Source of the DNA: Mucilaginibacter daejeonensis
GTDB taxonomy: Bacteria > Bacteroidota > Bacteroidia > Sphingobacteriales > Sphingobacteriaceae
Assembly (NCBI RefSeq): GCF_020783335.1
Contig: NZ_CP086068.1
Span: 992,001-1,056,000 of the forward strand
Direction of reading: 5' to 3'
Length of the DNA: 64,000 nt
The notes below the pieces were generated by a model. That model did no database searches, had not been told where the DNA came from, and saw nothing but the letters and a program-made list of their open reading frames with translations. The position numbers were made by a program, and so were the translations under genes. This document shows positions 1 to 7,846 of the stretch, piece after piece (positions within the stretch are counted from its first letter, which is position 1; each line of letters starts with the position of its first letter).

Positions 1-340
1 AGATATAATCATATGGCTGTGACCACAGGGTGTTGACATAAGTATTGCCAGGCAATACAGCGTTGTTCTTGAATTCGTCAAAGGCGGCGAACACGGCCGA
101 GTAAGCAAAATCATCAGCTGCCATAGACCCCATGAAAGTGGTCAGTACGTTAGCAAAATAATAGTTGGACTCGTTCATGCTACTGTAAATGCCGATAACA
201 GCAGCGGTAGCCGTATTATCATTCAGGAACACGCTGGAAGCGACCAGCTGATCTTTAGGATCTTCGATCTCCACATATTTTTTGCACGACGTAAGCAGCG
301 TTAACAACAGTATAGTTATAGTGAGATATGTAGCTTTCAT
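1..340 (-). CDS. SusD/RagB-family nutrient-binding lipoprotein, N-terminal part (cut by window start)
   Basis: Partial gene: 113 codons run from the ATG at 338-340 off the left edge. The start reads MKATYLTITILLLTLLTSC, a lipoprotein signal peptide with the lipobox cysteine at residue 19, followed by KKYVEIEDPKDQLV, the usual opening of SusD/RagB proteins. The frame then contains an alternation of AVFAAFDEFKNN-type helical segments expected of the TPR-like SusD fold. It lies 18 bp downstream of the SusC-like gene on the same strand, the standard SusC-SusD order. SusD proteins sit on the outer leaflet of the outer membrane and act as the ligand-binding lid of the SusC channel. Substrate cannot be told from this fragment. 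Confidence 0.85.
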   Translation of the reverse strand, partial: MKATYLTITILLLTLLTSCKKYVEIEDPKDQLVASSVFLNDNTATAAVIGIYSSMNESNYYFANVLTTFMGSMAADDFAYSAVFAAFDEFKNNAVLPGNTYVNTLWSQPYDYI

Positions 341-358
341 GTTGATCTTGTTAAGAGA

Positions 359-3300
359 TTAAAAACCAAATTGCAATCCGACGATGTACGTGCGCAGGGT
401 AGGCAGTACCGGCCCTTGGTTAAGCAGCGACGATTCAAGCGTTTCAGGGTCCATTCCTTTATACTTGGTGAACGTTAGCAGGTTCTGGCCTTGAAAGTAT
501 ATCGAGCAGTTCCTGAGCTTCCATCTTTTCAGGAGTTCCGACAGGTCGTACCGGATAGACACATTTTTAAGTTTGACATAGGAGGCGTCGCTCCACTCGG
601 CATCAGAGAGCCTGTAAAAATTGTTATAGCTGCTAAAGCCGGCATTGGCAGAGCTTGACGATGCTCTGGGGATATTGGTCACGTCCCCAGGTTTACGCCA
701 ACGATCAAGTGCACTAATGTCTTTGTTCTTCAGCGAGCCATAAGGCGTGGTCAAATAGCCATAGTTCAAGCCAGGGCCACGTTGCTTAACGTATTGCAAC
801 AGTACGTCTAACGACCATTTTTTGAAGGTTAAATTGTTTTGCATACCGCCATATAAGGTTGGCAGCAGTTTACCGATCACCGTAAAGTCATTGGGGTTAC
901 TAATGGTGTTATTGCCATCAATGTCTTGCACTGTTGAAAGACCGGTTTGAGGGTCTACACCAGTAAAATGGTACCCCTTGGTAATTCTCAGTGGCTGGCC
1001 AATAACATAGGTATTGGCATCGCCGGTGTTGGCCAGATTTGGATAAGCCAAAAGTGTGTTCTTGGCAATGGTCAAGTTCAGGGAGGTGTTCCAATTAAGG
1101 TCTTTGCCTCTGATGTTGACCGTATTCAATAGAAATTCCCAACCCTTATTCTCCACCAAGGCCGGGAGATTGGCCTGATAGCTGGTAAAACCGGACTGGG
1201 AAGAAAGCGTGTACCCGATCAGCTGGTTACCTGAACGATTGCGGTAAAAGTTAGTATTAAGAACGATCCGGTCATTCAAGAAGCCCATTTCAATGGCCGC
1301 CTCTAATTTTTTATTCACTTCCCAGCCATAATCAAGATTAGGAAAGCGGCTTGGATACAGCCCGCTAAGCCCACCGTAAGGGTAGGTGCTTGATGAGAAA
1401 CTGTCGAAGTATTGATAATCACCTATCTGGTCATTGCCCACTGTTCCATAACTTCCCCTTAACTTACCGAAGCTTAACCATGGAAGAGCTGATCTTACAA
1501 AGGCCTCATTGCTGAACAACCATGCAGCACCCACCGCGCCAAAATTCCCGAAGCGCTTATTAGGCCCGAAGCGTGAAGAACCGTCACGGCGGAAAGTGCC
1601 GTTAATGATATATTTCTCGTCCCAGTTGTAAGTTAGCCTGCCAAAAACAGACGTATAACGATATTTGGTGTAATTGTATGAATTGACCACCAATTGTGCA
1701 GCAGCCTTGATATTTTCGAGCTGCGCATCACTGGCATAAGTTGATCCCGTAATGCGTTGCCCTTGTGATATACTTTGCTGCCATGTGCCACCCACCAGGG
1801 CCTGTAAGGTGCTCTTTCCTAATTGCTTTACATAATCTACTTGTGGCTCTACGATGTAAGAGCTAACGTCGTTATTGCCATAAATAGCGCTGCTGGCCGA
1901 ATAAGTTGCTGGATTGAATCCCAATTTAGGCAAGGTGGTCACCTGCTCAAGGCTCATTTGATTGTATCCAAAATTCGCCTTTACATTCAAGCCGTTAAGG
2001 ATCGTATAACGGGTAGTGATATTTGAGACCAAATTACGGTTGTTACTCTGGTAGGTGCGCTCCAGGTAAGCCAGAGGATTCTGCTCGTTACTGTACCAGT
2101 AATACTTGCTGGCACCATCATATACCGGATAATTAGGTGATAGGTTATAATATTGCGTCAGATCTGTAGGTAGTGTGTTATTATCATCGGCAGCATAGGT
2201 CACTAACGCATTGATGTTGAATTTTCTGTCAGTAGAGGAATGGTCGATAGAAACATGTGCCGCGCCACGCTTATAAGCAAGATCGGTTGGTAAGACGGTA
2301 GATTCTCTTCTGTAAGTACCGCTTACCAGGAAACGGGTAAATTCATTACCGCCTGATACTGAGCCTTGCGCCTGCGTTAAATGCGCTGTATTGCCTATAA
2401 GCTTTTTTTGCCAATCGTTATCCAGGTTCTGATCCCACAGCAGCAGGTCGGGGGCATTATCAACGGTAGGTACGATGTTATCGTTGGCGAATGCTTCGCG
2501 GCGCATTTCAAGGTATTGCTGCGTATTCAACATTTTAACTTTACGTGATACCTTGCTGATCCCCGAATAGATGGTCAGATCCACATTAGAATTGCCGGCC
2601 TTGCCCTTTTTTGTAGTGATCAGGATCACGCCATTGGCGCCTCGCGAACCATATATCGCCGTTGCGTCAGCGTCTTTTAAAACGTCTATCCGTTCAATAT
2701 CGTTAGGATTTATACCGCTTAAAGGGCTTTGATTACCATTGGCTCCTGTGAACTGATTAATAGGTTTGGAAATGAACGGAACCCCATCCACTATATATAG
2801 CGGATCACTTCCACTGGAAATGGAGTTAACTCCTCTAAGCCTAACAGTAAAATCTGATCCGGCGTATCCGTTGTTATTGTTCACCACAAGACCGGGGATG
2901 CGTCCCTGAAGTGCAGACAAGGGATCATTGATGGGTTGATCAGCAATGTCCTTACTACTAATGGATGAAACGGTACCTGTGCTGTTGCGCTGGGTGGTAG
3001 TACCGTATCCGATCACCACTACTTCGTCCAGTTTACCCAGATCCTCTTCAAGCACAACGTCTATATCGAGTCGTTCGGTCAGCATGATCTCGCGCGTTTT
3101 GAAGCCCAGGTAGCTGAATACCAAGGTCGTGCTACTGGCCGGTACATTTAACTTGAATCTGCCGCCACCGTCTGTAACGGTACCGGTGGTCGTACCTTTT
3201 ATGGTCACACTTACTCCCGCCAGCCCGTCGCCATTCTTGTCCTTGACCTGCCCGTTCACCGTGCCATCCTTTTTTTGCACGGCTACCGCCGTTGGAGTGA

Positions 3301-3706
3301 CCCTTGCTACCGGGGTGATCAGTATATTGTTATTGATCAGTTTATATTGGAGTTCGGTTCCGGTCAATAACAGGCGGAGGGCCTCATCGACCGTATAACT
3401 TCCTTTAACCAGATCGACCCGATGCGACCTGATCTGTTCAGGGCGGTAAGCGAACCGGAAGTCGGTCTGACCTTCGATCTTACCGAACGCTGCTTTAAGC
3501 GTTTCATGCTTTAATTCAAGATCGACCTTGGTTTGCTCCAGCGTTTGAGCCCTTGTACCGGAAGCCATTAACATGTGGCCGGTCATGGCCAAAATAAAAA
3601 GTGTTAAAATGTTGACCCTCATGATAAAACGTGCTCGGGAGTGGGTGAATAGAGCGTTGAGTAGGGTGCAAAGCCAGCTTGCACAATGCGTAAAATTGTA
3701 ATACAT
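359..3706 (-). CDS. SusC/RagA-family TonB-dependent receptor with STN signalling domain
   Basis: This is an outer-membrane channel importing oligomers with energy from TonB. In order it shows a signal region ending near ATRAQ-like residues 50-54, an STN (secretin/TonB N-terminus) domain at about 60-130, a carboxypeptidase-like regulatory beta-sandwich at about 147-225, a TonB plug from about 228 (EVVVIGYGTTT) to 370, and a C-terminal barrel ending in the aromatic GLQFGF. The STN domain normally contacts the FecR anti-sigma encoded just upstream, so this receptor probably signals its own induction. Two starts are possible: ATG at 3706 gives MYYNFT, which resembles the leader often annotated in SusC proteins of this group, while ATG at 3622 (residue 29) gives a conventional signal peptide. 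Length 1115 aa is normal. Confidence 0.93.
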   Translation of the reverse strand: MYYNFTHCASWLCTLLNALFTHSRARFIMRVNILTLFILAMTGHMLMASGTRAQTLEQTKVDLELKHETLKAAFGKIEGQTDFRFAYRPEQIRSHRVDLVKGSYTVDEALRLLLTGTELQYKLINNNILITPVARVTPTAVAVQKKDGTVNGQVKDKNGDGLAGVSVTIKGTTTGTVTDGGGRFKLNVPASSTTLVFSYLGFKTREIMLTERLDIDVVLEEDLGKLDEVVVIGYGTTTQRNSTGTVSSISSKDIADQPINDPLSALQGRIPGLVVNNNNGYAGSDFTVRLRGVNSISSGSDPLYIVDGVPFISKPINQFTGANGNQSPLSGINPNDIERIDVLKDADATAIYGSRGANGVILITTKKGKAGNSNVDLTIYSGISKVSRKVKMLNTQQYLEMRREAFANDNIVPTVDNAPDLLLWDQNLDNDWQKKLIGNTAHLTQAQGSVSGGNEFTRFLVSGTYRRESTVLPTDLAYKRGAAHVSIDHSSTDRKFNINALVTYAADDNNTLPTDLTQYYNLSPNYPVYDGASKYYWYSNEQNPLAYLERTYQSNNRNLVSNITTRYTILNGLNVKANFGYNQMSLEQVTTLPKLGFNPATYSASSAIYGNNDVSSYIVEPQVDYVKQLGKSTLQALVGGTWQQSISQGQRITGSTYASDAQLENIKAAAQLVVNSYNYTKYRYTSVFGRLTYNWDEKYIINGTFRRDGSSRFGPNKRFGNFGAVGAAWLFSNEAFVRSALPWLSFGKLRGSYGTVGNDQIGDYQYFDSFSSSTYPYGGLSGLYPSRFPNLDYGWEVNKKLEAAIEMGFLNDRIVLNTNFYRNRSGNQLIGYTLSSQSGFTSYQANLPALVENKGWEFLLNTVNIRGKDLNWNTSLNLTIAKNTLLAYPNLANTGDANTYVIGQPLRITKGYHFTGVDPQTGLSTVQDIDGNNTISNPNDFTVIGKLLPTLYGGMQNNLTFKKWSLDVLLQYVKQRGPGLNYGYLTTPYGSLKNKDISALDRWRKPGDVTNIPRASSSSANAGFSSYNNFYRLSDAEWSDASYVKLKNVSIRYDLSELLKRWKLRNCSIYFQGQNLLTFTKYKGMDPETLESSLLNQGPVLPTLRTYIVGLQFGF

Positions 3707-3748
3707 TGCAGGAGTTTTAAGTTGTCGGAAAAAATGATTTAAGACTCT

Positions 3749-3776
3749 GCAACTTCCGGTTGCCGCCGGGAGTTGC
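3749..3776. other. Hairpin between fecR-like and susC-like genes
   Basis: An 11-bp inverted repeat (GCAACTTCCGG / CCGGGAGTTGC, one G-T pair) closes a 6-nt loop. It sits in the 145-bp gap between the anti-sigma and receptor genes. The T-rich stretch on the minus strand starts about 10 nt further on, so it is not a clean intrinsic terminator; it could trim or attenuate transcripts entering susC. Confidence 0.45.
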
Positions 3777-3851
3777 TACTTTCTTTGGGTCTATATTTCT
3801 TTTACGGTGGTGGTCTTCTGTGCTTCATATCGTTCAAATAGTTAGGGAATA

Positions 3852-4856
3852 TCATTGACAGCCGGGGCCATCTATTTCGATGACATCTTTTTTAAGCTCT
3901 ATGGTAGTGTTGGTGATCTGGCCAACCACAGTGAGTACCTGATCCAGGGTATTACGATTCAGGAAACTTGCCGAGAAACGGCAATCTTTAGCGTTACCAT
4001 TTACGAAGCGTATCTTTTTGCCATACTGTTTGCCGATCTTCATCGCAGCTTCTTCGAGCGTAACGTCATCCAAAATAAGATCGTACTCCTTCCAGCTTAA
4101 GATCTTGTCAGCATTAACTGCTTCTTGTATGTGCCTGGCGGCAGGAATATCATAAATGACCTGTTGATCAGGTGTTAGTACAGCAAGTAACTGTTCGCCT
4201 TTTTGCACACGTACTTTTCCCCTGGTCACTGTTACGGTAACTTTATGGTCTTTTTTAAAGGCCTTGATATTAAAAGCCGTTCCTAAAACAGTGGTGGTCA
4301 GCTCACCGGTATGAATAATGAAAGGGTGTTTTGGGTCATGCTGGATATCAAAAAATGCTTCACCGGTGAGGGTGACCTCGCGGGTGTTGCCTGAAAAAGC
4401 TTCGGGATAGGTCAAAAAGCTGGAATCGTTCAGCAACACTTTGCTGCCATCAGCTAATTTGAGGTATTTGTGGTTAGCAGACTTTTGTATCGCCTTTGGA
4501 GAGGAGGCAATGATGTTGGACCTACGGCTGTTTTTGGGAACAACGAACAATAAGGCCGCGCCAGCCAGTAGTAAACAAGCCGCCGCCGTCCAGGCGAGGT
4601 TAGCAGACCATCTTTTTCTTGTCGTTATACCCGCGGATCTCTGGATGCGCGCAAGCAACTTTTTCTGGTCAAAAGTATTTGGAGATGAGTCGCCCGGAGG
4701 GCTTAAAAAATGCTCTACCGCCAACTCTTCGAGTACCGTAGCCCATTCCTCGTTATGCCCGCCATCTTTGAGCAATTCCTCCACTTGCCTCAATTCTGAT
4801 GCGGAGCATTTGTTCTCTATAAATCTCCTGAATAGTTCAGCGATGCATTTATCCAA
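3852..4856 (-). CDS. FecR-family anti-sigma factor
   Basis: Single-pass inner-membrane regulator that holds an ECF sigma factor and receives a signal from the TonB receptor. Residues 1-80 form the cytoplasmic sigma-binding part (IAELFRRFIENKCSASELRQ), a membrane helix spans about 87-106, the periplasmic FecR domain covers about 120-225 (LADGSKVLLNDSSFLTYP, LTGEAFFDI), and a C-terminal DUF4974-type module occupies about 255-330 (DVTLEEAAMKIGKQYGKKIRF). Length 334 aa fits the family. The start is TTG at 4854-4856; no in-frame ATG is nearby upstream and the N-terminus matches relatives. It follows the sigma gene by 63 bp and precedes susC, the classical trans-envelope signalling order. Confidence 0.92.
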   Translation of the reverse strand: MDKCIAELFRRFIENKCSASELRQVEELLKDGGHNEEWATVLEELAVEHFLSPPGDSSPNTFDQKKLLARIQRSAGITTRKRWSANLAWTAAACLLLAGAALLFVVPKNSRRSNIIASSPKAIQKSANHKYLKLADGSKVLLNDSSFLTYPEAFSGNTREVTLTGEAFFDIQHDPKHPFIIHTGELTTTVLGTAFNIKAFKKDHKVTVTVTRGKVRVQKGEQLLAVLTPDQQVIYDIPAARHIQEAVNADKILSWKEYDLILDDVTLEEAAMKIGKQYGKKIRFVNGNAKDCRFSASFLNRNTLDQVLTVVGQITNTTIELKKDVIEIDGPGCQ

Positions 4857-4919
4857 AGTGTGCCTTTTTGCATAGATTACAATCAGGTACGTCCATACAT
4901 TTACCCGGATAAAAAATAT

Positions 4920-5564
4920 TTACAAAAAAGGCCAGACGTAGATGATCACTGACAGTGCACCACTAAGCAGTAAAAAATCCTGTACCGATTTAATGGCTTT
5001 GACCATTTGGCTGTTCACTGTACTTGGCGAGATGCCTAATTGCTCTGCCACTTCTTTATAGGTGAAGCCTTCATTCTTGCACAGTTGGTAGATCTTGCGC
5101 CGTTGTTCAGGTAAGGTCTCGACGGCAACTTCCAGCAGATCGTGAGCTTGTTTACGCTGTAGTATTTGTGAGGGATCGTCAGAGATGACGGCTGTGTATC
5201 TCATGATCTCGTCAACGATCAAAGTGGACCTTCCTGCTCTTTTAAGTAGGTTGAGTATGTGATTACGCGTGATAGTAAATAAGTAAGACTGAAAAGATAA
5301 GGCCAGATCGATCTTATCCGCATTCTCCCAAAGTTTAACGAACACGTCATGCGTCACATCTTCAGCAAGAGCAGGAGATTTGACTATGCTCAGAGCAAAA
5401 TGATAAATGCGAGCAGAATAACGATGATACAGGGAAGAAAAAGCCAAGGTATTGCCTGCTTTCAATTGCTTTAAGAGTATGTCTTCGCTTTGCAACCTGT
5501 ATAAATTAATCGTTAAGCCAATATATCGAACTTTTTGACAATTACATAATGCATCTTTAACCAT
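4920..5564 (-). CDS. ECF RNA polymerase sigma factor (FecI-like)
   Basis: Extracytoplasmic-function sigma-70 factor expected to transcribe the downstream SusCD genes when released by FecR. Region 2 lies at about 42-105 (LYHRYSARIYHFALSIV, AEDVTHDVFVKLWE) and region 4 at about 150-200 with the helix-turn-helix TYKEVAEQLGISPSTVNSQM. The C-terminus ends in a hydrophobic tail (LLLSGALSVIIYVWPFL), which is common in Bacteroidota FecI homologues. The 214-aa frame starts at ATG 5562-5564, giving a longer N-terminus than most homologues; a TTG codon immediately before QSEDILLKQL is an alternative. A perfect 21-bp hairpin lies about 115 bp upstream. Confidence 0.9.
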   Translation of the reverse strand: MVKDALCNCQKVRYIGLTINLYRLQSEDILLKQLKAGNTLAFSSLYHRYSARIYHFALSIVKSPALAEDVTHDVFVKLWENADKIDLALSFQSYLFTITRNHILNLLKRAGRSTLIVDEIMRYTAVISDDPSQILQRKQAHDLLEVAVETLPEQRRKIYQLCKNEGFTYKEVAEQLGISPSTVNSQMVKAIKSVQDFLLLSGALSVIIYVWPFL

Positions 5565-5679
5565 GTATGAACATTGCGATCGATTCTCATTTCACTGTGG
5601 ATGCTGATAACATTGTTAGTAAATCAGCACTTCCCAAGCTGAACACAATCATTACATCTTTTCTGAGAGCGTGTCAAGT

Positions 5680-5725
5680 AGCAACAAAGGGCATAGTAGA
5701 TAGGTCTACTATGCCCTTTGTTGCT
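5680..5725. other. Perfect 21-bp inverted repeat with 4-nt loop
   Basis: Arms 5680-5700 and 5705-5725 are exact reverse complements (core GCAACAAAGGGCATAGTAG) around the loop TAGG. It lies between the barrel gene ending at 5808 and the sigma gene starting at 5564, both on the minus strand. There is no T-run on either side, so a simple Rho-independent terminator is doubtful; an mRNA-stabilising hairpin, attenuator or binding site are alternatives. Confidence 0.7.
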
Positions 5726-5807
5726 GTATTATATACATCAGCGACTTGTTGAGCTAACGCATTGACAGATCAAAATGATGACGGAGCAGGATCTTGATAA
5801 GAAAGTC

Positions 5808-6371
5808 TTACTTGATCAGATACCCGATCTTAAATTGGCCACCAGGTCCGACGTACCATTCGCTGCTTTGTGGATAATAACTTACATCCAATCCAAGTTG
5901 TAACTCGAGGCTAAAGTGCTGGCCTAAGTTACGTTGTATGCCCCAGCCAGGCATGACAGAAATAGCATCGCTGTAGGTGTAGCCGGCTGTATGACTGATC
6001 GGTTTGAACACATAACCGGCCTGGAGGAACCAAAAGTTGCTGGCGTTATTGGCCGTACTTTTACCTTTAGCGATCCGCTCTTTAAAGTGATAGTAGTTGC
6101 GACCCTCTATGGATACATAAGGTGAAAAAGCATATCGATGGTCACTTCCGCGGGTGCTGGAATAGCTATAGGATATATTATATGCTGCACCAGCCTCCAT
6201 GTACAAGGTAGAGGAGCGGCTCATCTTCTTTTCATAGGTAAGTGAGCCGCCGATCAAATTAGCGTTGATCTTCCATTGTTCTGCTTTAAGATAACTGACG
6301 GTGTCGGTCGTTTGAGCTGACACCGCACCTGCTATAAAGGATGCGATAATGATCGTGAATAAGGTCTTCAT
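5808..6371 (-). CDS. Predicted outer-membrane beta-barrel protein
   Basis: The 187-aa product has a clear signal peptide (MKTLFTIIIASFIAGAVSAQ, cleavage near residue 20). The rest alternates hydrophobic and polar residues with many tyrosines and glycines (YMEAGAAYNISYSYSS, FSLELQLGLDVSYYPQ) and ends GGQFKIGYLIK, as in small outer-membrane barrels. I cannot place it in a named functional family; its role is unknown. It is on the same strand as the sigma gene downstream but separated by 243 bp with a strong hairpin, so it is probably its own transcription unit. Confidence 0.75.
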   Translation of the reverse strand: MKTLFTIIIASFIAGAVSAQTTDTVSYLKAEQWKINANLIGGSLTYEKKMSRSSTLYMEAGAAYNISYSYSSTRGSDHRYAFSPYVSIEGRNYYHFKERIAKGKSTANNASNFWFLQAGYVFKPISHTAGYTYSDAISVMPGWGIQRNLGQHFSLELQLGLDVSYYPQSSEWYVGPGGQFKIGYLIK

Positions 6372-6450
6372 TTGGATAGTTGGAATAAGAGTTTAGGTAA
6401 AGCGTTAGGCATGGTCACAGTAAAAATAATGGACGGCCCGCCAAAAAGTC

Positions 6451-6482
6451 CAAAGCCTGATAACCGATGCTATCAGGCTTTG
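6451..6482 (-). terminator. Probable terminator downstream of tRNA-Ser
   Basis: A perfect 12-bp stem (CAAAGCCTGATA / TATCAGGCTTTG) with an 8-nt loop lies 13 bp beyond the 3' end of the tRNA. On the minus strand it is followed within a few bases by five Ts. Confidence 0.6.
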
Positions 6483-6495
6483 ATCAATATCAATG

Positions 6496-6583
6496 CGGAG
6501 AGGGAGGGATTCGAACCCTCGATACGCTTTTGACGTATACACACTTTCCAGGCGTGCTCTTTCGACCACTCAGACACCTCTCC
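6496..6583 (-). tRNA. tRNA-Ser (anticodon GGA)
   Basis: The 88-nt cloverleaf has acceptor arms GGAGAGG / CCTCTCC with discriminator G, U8, an anticodon stem CACGC/GTGTG around the loop CTGGAAA (anticodon GGA), a long class II variable arm (TACG...CGTA) and the T-loop GGTTCGAATCC. The long variable arm and the anticodon agree on serine. CCA is not encoded. Confidence 0.96.
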
Positions 6584-6600
6584 CGGTTTTTGAGCGTGCG

Positions 6601-6631
6601 CAAAGTTATAATAATAGGGGAGCAAACACAA
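6601..6631 (-). promoter_or_regulatory. Promoter of tRNA-Ser, Bacteroidota type
   Basis: Read on the minus strand, TTG (6629-6631), a 20-bp spacer, then TAACTTTG (6601-6608) match TTG-N20-TAnnTTTG exactly. The tRNA begins 17 bp downstream. Confidence 0.75.
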
Positions 6632-6869
6632 TAAAAAAGCGAGGCCCCTGTAAAGGAACCCCGCAAGCAAAACTTCAACTAAATATAACCCTATGTTCTG
6701 TGCCTGCAACCATCAGGACGAACGACTATATGACGGGTAAAGACCAGCAGGGTTTAACCATTCTTAAAATAATGTATGGCTCATAAGCACTTGAATTATT
6801 TTAAGTATGTTTGCGGCTTGTAGGCCGTGTAGTGGCCATTATTATTAAGCACAGGTAGGTAAGTTGTAA

Positions 6870-7841
6870 ATGCTGAGCCTTAACGAGATCAAAAGACCCA
6901 TAGCAGCAGAGATCGATGTTTTTGAAGAAAAGTTCAAAGCGTCGATGCAAAGCTCAGTTCCTTTGCTTGATCGCATTACACATTACATCGTTAAACGTAA
7001 AGGCAAGCAGATACGGCCCATGTTCGTATTCTTTGCGGCCAGCTTGTGTGGAGGCATTACTGAGGCCACTTACCGTGGAGCTGCCCTGGTAGAGCTTGTG
7101 CATACCGCCTCGCTGGTTCATGATGATGTAGTGGATAATTCTTACCAGCGCCGTGGTTTCTTCTCCATCAACGCTTTATGGAAAAATAAGATAGCCGTAT
7201 TGGTGGGCGATTTCCTGCTCACCAAGGGCATGTTGCTGTCTTTGGACCATAATGATTTCGACCTGCTCAAGATCCTTTCCAACGCGGTAAAGCAAATGAG
7301 CGAAGGGGAGTTGCTACAGGTGGAAAAGGCTCGTAAGACCAATACCGATGAGGGCATCTATTACGAAGTTATCCGTCAGAAGACAGCCTCGCTCATCGCC
7401 TCCTGTTGTGCCTGCGGTGCCGCCAGTGCCGGTGCCGATGCAGATGCCATAGAAAAAATGCGCCTCTTTGGTGAAAAGATCGGTATCGCCTTCCAGATAA
7501 AGGATGATATGTTCGATTTTGGTACCGATGATGTGGGCAAACCTCTTGGTATCGACATCAAGGAGAAAAAGGTCACGCTGCCATTGATCTATGCGCTGAA
7601 CAACGTACCTAAAAGCGAAAGCAAAAAGATCATTAGTCTAGTCAAGAATCACAAGGATGACCCCGAAAAGATCGGTCAGATCATCACCTTTGTGAAACAG
7701 AATGGCGGGCTCACCTATGCCCAAAGCCAGATGCAAAAATACCAGAACGAGGCATTCGACATCCTGAACACTTTTCCGCAAGGTGAGGCCCGTACCGGTC
7801 TGGAGCAGTTGGTTCGCTTTACTATCGAGCGCAACAAATAG
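6870..7841 (+). CDS. Polyprenyl (octaprenyl/solanesyl-type) diphosphate synthase
   Basis: Trans-isoprenyl diphosphate synthase, extending allylic diphosphates with isopentenyl diphosphate to make the side chain of menaquinone or similar lipids. The 323-aa product has the substrate-binding GKQIRP at 45-50, the first aspartate-rich motif DDVVD at 85-89 and the second DDMFD at 212-216, all in the expected places. Residues upstream of the first motif are not bulky aromatics (ELVHTASLVH), which fits a long-chain product, though chain length is an inference. A TATGTTTG box lies at 6806-6813 without a good -33 element. It ends 5 bp from the end of the convergent oxidoreductase gene. Confidence 0.93.
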   Translation: MLSLNEIKRPIAAEIDVFEEKFKASMQSSVPLLDRITHYIVKRKGKQIRPMFVFFAASLCGGITEATYRGAALVELVHTASLVHDDVVDNSYQRRGFFSINALWKNKIAVLVGDFLLTKGMLLSLDHNDFDLLKILSNAVKQMSEGELLQVEKARKTNTDEGIYYEVIRQKTASLIASCCACGAASAGADADAIEKMRLFGEKIGIAFQIKDDMFDFGTDDVGKPLGIDIKEKKVTLPLIYALNNVPKSESKKIISLVKNHKDDPEKIGQIITFVKQNGGLTYAQSQMQKYQNEAFDILNTFPQGEARTGLEQLVRFTIERNK

Positions 7842-7846
7842 TTTCC

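Noticed and set aside
5567..5752. 61-aa open frame on the plus strand
   Set aside because: It overlaps the 21-bp hairpin, has no family likeness and no promoter; it is most likely a chance frame in the gap.
6496..6583. tRNA-Ser as integration site of a mobile element
   Set aside because: No integrase, repeat of the tRNA 3' end or phage gene was seen on either side.
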